Shown one piece after another: positions 1 to 5,892 of a DNA stretch of 7,500 nucleotides. The DNA is from Bacteroidia bacterium (GTDB lineage Bacteria; Bacteroidota; Bacteroidia; JABEUT01). The stretch is from NCBI GenBank assembly GCA_013044305.1, contig JABEUT010000259.1, positions 1 through 7,500 of the forward strand. The letters are read 5' to 3'. The position numbers and the translations under genes were made by a program. The notes under the pieces were generated by a model. It ran no database searches. It saw nothing but the letters and a program-made list of their open reading frames with translations, and was not told the DNA's origin. The first letter of the stretch is position 1, and each line of letters starts with the position of its first letter.

Positions 1-114
1 AAAAGAGGAGGCACCCCCGACGACGTGGCCAACCTGGTAATGTTTCTTGCCTCCGACCTGTCGTCGTATATTACAGGGCAGGTGATACAGGTATGCGGAG
101 GAATGCTTACCTAG
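1..114 (+). CDS. fabG: 3' end of SDR-family 3-oxoacyl-ACP reductase (FabG-like), partial
   Basis: Only the last 37 codons are in the window, in frame from base 1 to the TAG at 112-114. They read KRGGTPDDVANLVMFLAS, then DLSSYITGQVIQVCGGMLT. This is the C-terminal signature of classical short-chain dehydrogenases: G-T/R-P-x-D-V-A before the last helix, FLASDxSSYITGQ, and a terminal V-x-GG-M. FabG reduces 3-oxoacyl-ACP with NADPH in cytoplasmic fatty-acid synthesis. The VCGGM ending is common in Bacteroidota FabG, which is why I prefer FabG to another SDR. The Rossmann nucleotide-binding motif and the Ser-Tyr-Lys catalytic residues lie upstream of the window, so substrate specificity cannot be judged. 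The next gene begins 36 bases downstream on the same strand with no convincing promoter between, so co-transcription is possible. Confidence 0.7.
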   Translation, partial: KRGGTPDDVANLVMFLASDLSSYITGQVIQVCGGMLT

Positions 115-150
115 GTTATGATTGTATATTGGTAACTTATATATTGTAGT

Positions 151-2244
151 TTGTCGTTCACCATTCCCTATCCTGCCTGGTTTTACATGCTCTGCCCTCT
201 GGCAGGCTTGCTTTATACTGCCTTCTTCTATTTTCGCGATGCAAAAACGGCTGAACTGCCAAGGCCATTGCGTTGGGCTCTGCAGGCCTTACGCTTTACG
301 CTGACTGGAATTATCGTTTTCCTGCTTTTGTCGCCCCTGGTGCAAAACACAGGGAATACTACCGAGAAGCATATTATTGACATCTTGAAGAATAACTCGG
401 CTTCGATACTTGCCACCGGCGATTCAATGTTTTACAAAACAGGTTATAAGGATCTCTGGGCAAAGACCATCGACCGGCTTTCTTCAAGGTACGATGTGCG
501 CGTAATGTCGTTCGGCAGCAGGCTGAACGACAGCATGAATTACAGGTTCGATGAAAAGGAAACCGACATATCATCGGCGCTGGAAGAGATAAATAAAAGA
601 TATTACGGCAAAAACCTGGGTGCGGTAATATTGGCCACCGACGGTATTTACAACAAGGGATTCGATCCGCTCTATGCCGTGCAGCCCATACGATGCCCTG
701 TTTACACCGTTGCCCTGGGCGATACAACGGTAAAGCGTGACGCGGTAGTTACCAAAGTGGAGCATAATAACACCGCATTTCTGGGCAATACATTTCCTAT
801 ACAAATTGTATTGAATGCACAAAAAATGGAGGGCGAGTCCACTGTGCTTACTGTAAGCGATGTTACGGCAGGCAAAGAGCAGAAACTGTTTGTAAAACCT
901 GTTACTTACAGTTCGCCCTTTTTCCACCTTGATGTGCCGGTTGAACTTACCGCGACAAGCGCAGGCCTGAAGCATTACGTAATAAATCTTGCCCCTGTTG
1001 CAGGCGAAGAAAACCTGCAAAACAACCGCCGTGATATTTATATAAGGATACTCGACCGCAGGGAAAAAGTACTCATTCTTTCAACACCGCATCCTGATGT
1101 TGCCGCTATTGCCGAGACTATTAACGGCTCGGAAGGGTTTGAAGCGGAATCATTCCTGCCGCAAAAATTTACAGGCGCACTCAATAAGTACTCCCTGTTA
1201 ATATTGAACCAGTTGCCCTCTGAAACCGAACATATAACTCCTATACTTCAGCAGGCAGCCCAACTGGAATTACCTGTTCTGTTTATGGTTGGCAGCGAGT
1301 CGGACTTAAATATGTTTAACAGCCAAAACACGGGCATAAAGATAAACTCACTCGGCAGCCAAACCACCGACGCCGAAGCGTATGCCGCCGACGGCTTTTC
1401 GCTTTTTACTGTTGACGATGCATCTAAAAACTATTTTAGCCGCCTGCCTGCCCTTACCACGCCATTTGCCGGTTATAAGGTAAGTCCTTCGGTGGCGATA
1501 CTATGCGGCCAGAATATTCAGAATGCCATTACCAACTACCCGCTGATAGCCTTTAACAGTGAGGGCAGCCGCAAGTTCTGCATCATTTGCGGCGAGGGCA
1601 TCTTCAGATGGAAGCTGCAGGACTATGCCGACCATAAAAACAATAATTTTTTCGACGGGCTGATTAATAAAATGATTGAGTACCTCGCCATAAAAGAAGA
1701 CAAAAGCTTTTTCCGCATACAAGCCCCTAACACCTTTAAAGACGATGACCCGGTGGAGATGGATGCCGAGCTGTACAACCCCAGCTACCAGCTTGTAAAC
1801 ACCCCTGAAGTAACCATTACCTTTACCGGCGAAGGAGGCAAAAACTATTCCTATACTTTCAGCCGCACCTCCAACGCCTACCACCTGAACGCCGGAATGA
1901 TGCAGGCCGGGGCCTATACCTATACCGCACAGGTAAAGGAGGGCGATCAGCTATATACCAAAAAGGGAGAGTTTACTGTAATACCCATGCAGGTGGAAAC
2001 CCTGCAAACCATTGCCGACCACCGCCTGCTATACAATATAGCCGGCAGCCATGATGGCAAAATGGTTTTTGCGCATCAACTGGATCAGCTTGCGGGCATG
2101 CTGGAAAGCCGCGACGACATCAAACCTGTTATTTATTCGCATACCGCCAAATCGCCCCTGCTCGACATCAAATGGATCTTTTTCCTTATTCTGCTGCTCG
2201 CTTCGGTTGAATGGTTCATACGGAAATGGAACGGCACTTATTAA
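151..2244 (+). CDS. Large inner-membrane protein with VWA-like and GATase1-like domains
   Basis: This 697-residue protein fits a Bacteroidota family of membrane-anchored von Willebrand A-like proteins of unknown function. I see membrane segments at about residues 8-28 and 46-64, then a VWA-like domain (about 72-195) containing NNSAS (81-85), TDIS (138-141) and LATDG (161-165). A beta-rich Ig-like stretch covers about 200-300. A Rossmann/GATase1-like segment (about 303-512) opens with EKVLILSTPHPD and closes with GEGIFRWKL. A second Ig-like stretch (about 520-612) and a C-terminal membrane segment (about 673-690) follow. Most of the chain is therefore probably periplasmic. The MIDAS-like motif has Asn81 where D-x-S-x-S has Asp, so metal binding is doubtful. 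No Cys-His-Glu amidotransferase triad is evident. The start is the TTG at 151: an in-frame stop lies at 133-135, the first in-frame ATG (187) would cut into the first membrane segment, and MSFTIPYPAW matches the family's usual N-terminus. The next gene follows after 10 bases. The precise role is unknown; a scaffold or sensor in the cell envelope is only inference. Confidence 0.8.
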   Translation: MSFTIPYPAWFYMLCPLAGLLYTAFFYFRDAKTAELPRPLRWALQALRFTLTGIIVFLLLSPLVQNTGNTTEKHIIDILKNNSASILATGDSMFYKTGYKDLWAKTIDRLSSRYDVRVMSFGSRLNDSMNYRFDEKETDISSALEEINKRYYGKNLGAVILATDGIYNKGFDPLYAVQPIRCPVYTVALGDTTVKRDAVVTKVEHNNTAFLGNTFPIQIVLNAQKMEGESTVLTVSDVTAGKEQKLFVKPVTYSSPFFHLDVPVELTATSAGLKHYVINLAPVAGEENLQNNRRDIYIRILDRREKVLILSTPHPDVAAIAETINGSEGFEAESFLPQKFTGALNKYSLLILNQLPSETEHITPILQQAAQLELPVLFMVGSESDLNMFNSQNTGIKINSLGSQTTDAEAYAADGFSLFTVDDASKNYFSRLPALTTPFAGYKVSPSVAILCGQNIQNAITNYPLIAFNSEGSRKFCIICGEGIFRWKLQDYADHKNNNFFDGLINKMIEYLAIKEDKSFFRIQAPNTFKDDDPVEMDAELYNPSYQLVNTPEVTITFTGEGGKNYSYTFSRTSNAYHLNAGMMQAGAYTYTAQVKEGDQLYTKKGEFTVIPMQVETLQTIADHRLLYNIAGSHDGKMVFAHQLDQLAGMLESRDDIKPVIYSHTAKSPLLDIKWIFFLILLLASVEWFIRKWNGTY

Positions 2245-2254
2245 TTTCCGAGAA

Positions 2255-2884
2255 ATGCAAAGAAACAACATCCCGTACACCTTACTCCTGTTAACTGTCA
2301 TTCAGAATACTTTTTTCCCCTTAACCTGCAAAGCATCAATGTTCCACCTTCCGGGGCGGCACAGGGGAACTGACAGTATCATTAAATCAATCAATTTAAA
2401 GCGCGGTTATACGCTTGTTTATAGGCATACCGATACAGCTAACCTTGTGTTGATTGAAAAGGGCGGGATAAGTAACGAGGCGGGCGAGGAGCAGGCCGAT
2501 CCTAAAATGCCTCTTGATGTGCTTGGCTCCCTGTATGCCGATTTCGACAACACATTTGCTTTGATTACACACCTGCCCGACAGCCCCCTGAAAATTACCA
2601 TATACGATAAGAAAACGGGAGGCATGCTGGTCTACGGGAAAACCCCGTTCTATCTCGACACCATTCGCGGACTAATGATGTATGAAGGTGCTTACGGCAA
2701 AGCCGGCATGTTAGTGTTGTACGATTCCAAAAATGGTAAAACCGAACTCTATCTTGCCCCCGCCGACACTCCCTGCTTTTGCTGCTGTTGCTGGAAGGCT
2801 ACGGAGGTATCAGATAAAGAAATAAAGATTGAATACATCAATATGAACTATGAGAAGGCAGTGAAAGTTTATGAGAGAAAATGA
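2255..2884 (+). CDS. Small probably exported protein of unknown function with C-terminal cysteine cluster
   Basis: This is a 209-residue protein I do not recognise. The reading frame is open further upstream inside the preceding gene, but the first ATG after that gene's stop (2255, 10 bases downstream) gives a sensible N-terminus: MQRNN, then a hydrophobic run IPYTLLLLTVI, resembling a signal peptide. A cleavage site after CKA (residue 27) is possible; the PLTC before it is a poor lipobox. The middle (about 45-170) alternates short hydrophobic strands with turns (GYTLVYRH, KITIYDKKTGG, MLVLYDSKNG), suggesting a beta-rich fold. At residues 174-180 comes CFCCCCW, five cysteines in six residues, followed by a charged tail ending in KVYERK. 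The close spacing suggests co-transcription and perhaps joint function with the upstream membrane protein. The gene converges on the next one with only 21 bases between, and I see no clear terminator there. Confidence 0.65.
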   Translation: MQRNNIPYTLLLLTVIQNTFFPLTCKASMFHLPGRHRGTDSIIKSINLKRGYTLVYRHTDTANLVLIEKGGISNEAGEEQADPKMPLDVLGSLYADFDNTFALITHLPDSPLKITIYDKKTGGMLVYGKTPFYLDTIRGLMMYEGAYGKAGMLVLYDSKNGKTELYLAPADTPCFCCCCWKATEVSDKEIKIEYINMNYEKAVKVYERK

Positions 2885-2905
2885 TAAATCTAAATTGTGA
2901 TAAAA

Positions 2906-3304
2906 TCACTCATGCATTATATTGTGCACCTCCGCTTTCAGTTCGCCCCTGTCTTTTATTATCTCAAATTCTTCATACGAAGCAAGCTTGGTATGGGTTA
3001 CTCTGTACTTCAGAAACACGCAGGGGAAGTCGTTCAGGTCGGTGCTGTCGGCAGCCCTAATGCAGGTGTCGCTTACAAAATCGCCGAGCATATTGTGCAG
3101 GTCTTTAAACTTAGCGGCTCTTTCTTCGGGTGATTCTGATTTATTAAACTCATCGGTATAGTACTTCGACATGGATGTATAGTCTCCGCTGCTTTCCAAT
3201 TTAATCAGGGTTTCTGCCACCTTCTTCGATTCGTTTATGCCCGGGTGTACTATGGCAGAACATGCGCAAAGGCATATAGCAGGAAGCATGATTATCGTTT
3301 TCAT
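2906..3304 (-). CDS. Putative lipoprotein of unknown function
   Basis: This minus-strand gene encodes 132 residues. The frame is open 16 codons further upstream, but the internal ATG at 3304-3302 is the better start because it gives a lipoprotein signal: MKTIIMLPAICLCAC, with lipobox L12-C13-A14-C15 and Cys15 as the predicted lipidated residue. Cys at -2 is unusual, but Leu at -3 and Ala at -1 fit. The mature part is small and soluble: a helical half (about 24-65: KKVAETLIKLESSGDYTSM, YYTDEFNKSESPEER) followed by strands (FPCVFLKYRVTHTKLASYEE, FEIIKDRGELKAEVHNI). The helix-then-sheet order and the KLESSGDYTSMSKYY phrase recall small NTF2-like or DUF4019-like bacterial lipoproteins, but I cannot confirm this without a profile search. 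A Bacteroidota-type promoter lies about 46 bases upstream, and no Shine-Dalgarno sequence is visible. It is transcribed away from the rRNA operon and looks monocistronic. Confidence 0.75.
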   Translation of the reverse strand: MKTIIMLPAICLCACSAIVHPGINESKKVAETLIKLESSGDYTSMSKYYTDEFNKSESPEERAAKFKDLHNMLGDFVSDTCIRAADSTDLNDFPCVFLKYRVTHTKLASYEEFEIIKDRGELKAEVHNIMHE

Positions 3305-3349
3305 ATAAAACAGTTTTGGATTGGGTTGATAAGTGACTAAAACGTTAAA

Positions 3350-3357
3350 CAAAAGTA
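3350..3357 (-). promoter_or_regulatory. Candidate -7 box for the lipoprotein gene
   Basis: On the minus strand this reads TACTTTTG, an exact match to the Bacteroidota -7 consensus TAnnTTTG. It lies 45 bases upstream of the chosen ATG, leaving an untranslated leader of roughly 40 bases. At the expected -33 distance (19 bases upstream) there is only CTG, a weak match, so the assignment rests on the -7 box and its placement. Confidence 0.5.
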
Positions 3358-3516
3358 CGGCTTTTCTTTGTATATTCAGGATAGGAATAAAGCCAATTTG
3401 TTATTCACAGTTAAGAATAGCTACAGGGAAACCAGGCTAAGCACCATAAGACACCTGAAAATTATTTGACTGAATTATAGAGTGTTGCAAACATATTCAG
3501 GTTTTTACAAAAATAA
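3358..3516. other. Intergenic stretch without a recognisable gene
   Basis: Between the lipoprotein promoter and the AT-rich region preceding the first rRNA promoter I see no gene. The block has short open frames only and no clear terminator. ATATTCAGG occurs twice (3372-3380 and 3493-3501), and TGTTGCA at 3483-3489 resembles the -33 region of the second rRNA promoter but lies too far from the -7 box at 3542 to serve it. Confidence 0.5.
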
Positions 3517-3549
3517 TATACTTTTATATCGATTCCGGTATTATCTTTG
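3517..3549 (+). promoter_or_regulatory. rRNA promoter P1 (upstream of tandem pair)
   Basis: TATCTTTG at 3542-3549 matches the Bacteroidota -7 consensus TAnnTTTG exactly. The -33 element is less clear: CTTTTA at 3521-3526 is the nearest candidate, with a spacing slightly shorter than usual. The sequence before it (about 3501-3530) is very rich in A and T, like an UP element. The bases after the box (GCGTCCCTTTTAAAA) closely resemble those after P2, which supports both as real rRNA promoters. Confidence 0.7.
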
Positions 3550-3667
3550 CGTCCCTTTTAAAAAAAACGTTCTTACAATAAAAGGAAAGCAGATTACGAT
3601 AAAAGCGCCGGGGCAGCAGTACTGAAAGGTAAAGCGCGAAGGCAAAAAGAAGTAATGAGGTGCGGCA

Positions 3668-3685
3668 TTGAAAAAATATTTTCAA
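3668..3685 (+). repeat. AT-rich inverted repeat upstream of P2
   Basis: TTGAAAA (3668-3674) and TTTTCAA (3679-3685) are perfect complements around AATA. The element ends 7 bases before the P2 -33 triplet. It could act as an UP element or protein-binding site, or be a small structure in the P1 transcript. The sequence shows the symmetry; the role is inference. Confidence 0.45.
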
Positions 3686-3692
3686 ATAAATG

Positions 3693-3722
3693 TTGCACAT
3701 ATTAAAATCGTAATTATCTTTG
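3693..3722 (+). promoter_or_regulatory. rRNA promoter P2
   Basis: TTG at 3693-3695 (within TGTTGCA), then 19 bases, then TATCTTTG at 3715-3722. Both elements and the spacing agree with the Bacteroidota primary-sigma consensus (-33 TTTG/TTG, -7 TAnnTTTG). It lies about 200 bases before the 16S 5' end. The start of transcription should fall at or just after the CAACCC run at 3723-3728. Confidence 0.8.
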
Positions 3723-3726
3723 CAAC

Positions 3727-3744
3727 CCTTTTTAAAATAAAAGG
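3727..3744 (+). other. Small hairpin at the start of the P2 transcript
   Basis: CCTTTT (3727-3732) pairs with AAAAGG (3739-3744) around TAAAAT. The same CCTTTT...AAAAGG pair follows P1 (3554-3559 with 3580-3585), there with a 20-base loop. The recurrence suggests duplicated promoter-proximal sequence; the stem itself is weak. Confidence 0.4.
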
Positions 3745-3766
3745 AATGTTCTTAAGTATATAAATA

Positions 3767-3782
3767 CCCTGTGAAAACAGGG
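3767..3782 (+). other. Leader hairpin with GAAA tetraloop
   Basis: CCCTGT (3767-3772) and ACAGGG (3777-3782) pair perfectly around GAAA, a stable GNRA tetraloop. It lies 15 bases before the first boxA-like element. A small hairpin just before boxA recalls the boxB-boxA arrangement of rRNA antitermination sites. There is no T-run after it, so it does not look like a terminator. Confidence 0.6.
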
Positions 3783-3797
3783 GAGTTCATATAGAAA

Positions 3798-3814
3798 GTT
3801 CTTTGAAGTATTGA
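3798..3814 (+). promoter_or_regulatory. boxA-like antitermination element before 16S
   Basis: GTTCTTTGAAGTATTGA resembles rRNA boxA (E. coli core TGCTCTTTAACA), to which NusB-S10 binds in antitermination complexes. It recurs with 15 of 17 bases identical at 5826-5842 before the 23S gene. Recurrence before both large rRNAs is the main support; the end of the element overlaps the 5' strand of the 16S processing stem. Confidence 0.65.
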
Positions 3815-3836
3815 GAAAGAAAGAAATAGCGGGCAA
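3810..3836 (+). other. 5' strand of the 16S processing stem
   Basis: This leader segment pairs with spacer bases 5473-5498. Bases 3810-3820 pair with 5488-5498 (11 pairs), a small internal loop (3821-3822 against 5487) follows, then 3823-3836 pair with 5473-5486 (14 pairs). There are two G-U pairs in all. The duplex encloses the whole 16S, the usual arrangement for an RNase III processing stem. Confidence 0.8.
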
Positions 3837-3894
3837 CCACCCTTTGTCGGGTTATTTTCCGGCAAAAGGATGAAGAAACCAATTCCAAACGTCA

Positions 3895-3912
3895 TCCCGC
3901 AGCAATGCGGGA
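3895..3912 (+). other. Hairpin just upstream of the 16S 5' end
   Basis: TCCCGC (3895-3900) pairs with GCGGGA (3907-3912) around AGCAAT. It ends about 12 bases before the predicted mature 16S start and could guide final 5' trimming or folding; that role is inference. Confidence 0.5.
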
Positions 3913-3924
3913 AAAGTCAAACAC

Positions 3925-5449
<1,525 letters not shown>

Positions 5450-5472
5450 TTAGAGTGAATTTAAGTTTCGTT

Positions 5473-5498
5473 TTGCCTGCTATTTCATCTTTTTCAAT
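5473..5498 (+). other. 3' strand of the 16S processing stem
   Basis: GCCTGCTATTTC (5475-5486) and TCTTTTTCAAT (5488-5498), together with TT at 5473-5474, are complementary to the leader strand at 3810-3836. It starts 24 bases after the predicted 16S 3' end. Cleavage of this duplex would release a 16S precursor before final trimming. Confidence 0.8.
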
Positions 5499-5518
5499 TT
5501 TTTTCCCAATGCGAAATA

Positions 5519-5535
5519 CCCCTGTAACCAAGGGG
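5519..5535 (+). other. Spacer hairpin
   Basis: CCCCT (5519-5523) pairs with AGGGG (5531-5535) around GTAACCA. It lies between the processing stem and the repeat region. It is not followed by a T-run, so termination is unlikely within this operon. Confidence 0.4.
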
Positions 5536-5548
5536 CAACGGGCTATGT

Positions 5549-5589
5549 AGCTGATGGCTATAACCTATTAGTGATAAGCTAATAGCCAT
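5549..5589 (+). repeat. Inverted repeat with two alternative pairings upstream of tRNA-Ile
   Basis: ATGGCTAT (5554-5561) is the reverse complement of ATAGCCAT (5582-5589). A nested pair, CTATTAG (5565-5571) and CTAATAG (5579-5585), competes for the same 3' bases, so the two hairpins cannot form fully together. The 3' arm, ATAAGCTAATAGCCAT, recurs at 5703-5718. Confidence 0.6.
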
Positions 5590-5603
5590 GAGCCAAATTA
5601 TAC

Positions 5604-5677
5604 AGTCCCGTAGCTCAGTTGGTTAGAGCACTACACTGATAATGTAGGGGTCGGCAGTTCAACTCTGCCCGGGACTA
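5604..5677 (+). tRNA. ileT: tRNA-Ile (GAU)
   Basis: A 74-base cloverleaf. The acceptor AGTCCCG pairs perfectly with CGGGACT, the discriminator is A at 5677, and CCA is not encoded. The D stem is GCTC/GAGC, the anticodon stem CTACA/TGTAG, and the loop CTGATAA gives anticodon GAT at 5638-5640 with the expected U33. The T stem is GGCAG/CTGCC with loop TTCAACT. It reads AUC/AUU codons and is co-transcribed in the 16S-23S spacer. Confidence 0.96.
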
Positions 5678-5702
5678 CACTAAAAGCCGTTAGCGCTTTG
5701 CT

Positions 5703-5718
5703 ATAAGCTGATAGCCAT
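5703..5718 (+). repeat. Spacer repeat copy upstream of tRNA-Ala
   Basis: ATAAGCTGATAGCCAT matches ATAAGCTAATAGCCAT at 5574-5589 in 15 of 16 bases. The core AGCTGAT is also shared with AGCTGATGGCTAT at 5549-5561. This copy ends one base before the tRNA-Ala acceptor stem; the other ends 14 bases before tRNA-Ile. Confidence 0.6.
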
Positions 5719-5719
5719 T

Positions 5720-5793
5720 GGGGAATTAGCTCAGCTGGCTAGAGCACCTGCCCTGCAAGCAGGGGGTCATCGGTTCGATTCCGATATTCTCCA
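5720..5793 (+). tRNA. alaT: tRNA-Ala (UGC) with C at position 33
   Basis: A 74-base cloverleaf. The acceptor GGGGAAT pairs with ATTCTCC (one G-U), the discriminator is A at 5793, and CCA is not encoded. The D stem is GCTC/GAGC, the anticodon stem CCTGC (5747-5751) with GCAGG (5759-5763), and the T stem closes the TTCGATT loop. The anticodon TGC is at 5754-5756. The loop is CCTGCAA, so position 33 (5753) is C where nearly all elongator tRNAs have U. The third acceptor pair is G-U; in tRNA-Ala a G3-U70 pair is the identity element for alanyl-tRNA synthetase, so identity is secure. Confidence 0.95.
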
Positions 5794-5802
5794 CAAACAT
5801 CA

Positions 5803-5817
5803 AGGTTGTTGTAACCT
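5803..5817 (+). other. Hairpin before the second boxA-like element
   Basis: AGGTT (5803-5807) pairs with AACCT (5813-5817) around GTTGT. It precedes the boxA-like element by 8 bases, mirroring the hairpin-boxA order in the 16S leader, though the stem differs in sequence. Confidence 0.5.
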
Positions 5818-5825
5818 GGTGTAAA

Positions 5826-5842
5826 GTTCTTTGACATATTGA
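5826..5842 (+). promoter_or_regulatory. boxA-like antitermination element before 23S
   Basis: GTTCTTTGACATATTGA is 15/17 identical to the element at 3798-3814 and closer to boxA (CTTTGACA against CTTTAACA). Placement in the spacer about 50 bases before 23S matches where bacterial rRNA operons carry their second boxA. Confidence 0.65.
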
Positions 5843-5853
5843 TAGAAAGTAAT

Positions 5854-5874
5854 ATTGATCCGCAACAGGTCAAT
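5854..5874 (+). other. Hairpin in the 23S leader
   Basis: ATTGATC (5854-5860) pairs with GGTCAAT (5868-5874), including one G-U, around CGCAACA. It sits between boxA and the 23S 5' end. These bases could instead pair with sequence 3' of 23S in the processing stem; that partner lies outside the window. Confidence 0.4.
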
Positions 5875-5892
5875 GTAAAACACAATTTTAGT

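Noticed and set aside
118..135. Five-codon ATG frame (MIVYW) between the fabG-like gene and the VWA-like gene, considered as a leader peptide
   Set aside because: It is too short, there is no attenuator structure around it, and such a frame is expected by chance.
374..1020. Minus-strand frames inside the VWA-like gene (also 228-416, 1501-1884, 2029-2301)
   Set aside because: They are antisense shadows of a long well-supported gene and have no recognisable protein features.
2051..2254. Extended N-terminus of the cysteine-cluster protein reaching back into the VWA-like gene
   Set aside because: This would overlap the C-terminal membrane segment of the upstream gene by about 190 bases; the ATG at 2255 gives a signal-peptide-like start just after the upstream stop.
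2885..2905. Bidirectional terminator between the convergent genes
   Set aside because: The 21 bases are AT-rich but form no stem-loop followed by a T-run.
2897..3161. Plus-strand frames opposite the lipoprotein gene
   Set aside because: The minus-strand frame has a lipoprotein signal and a fitting promoter; the plus-strand frames have neither.
5836..5859. Direct repeat ATATTGAT (5836-5843 and 5852-5859), considered as an attachment-like or binding site
   Set aside because: The 8-base repeat is AT-rich and one copy is part of the boxA-like element; chance or leader structure is enough.
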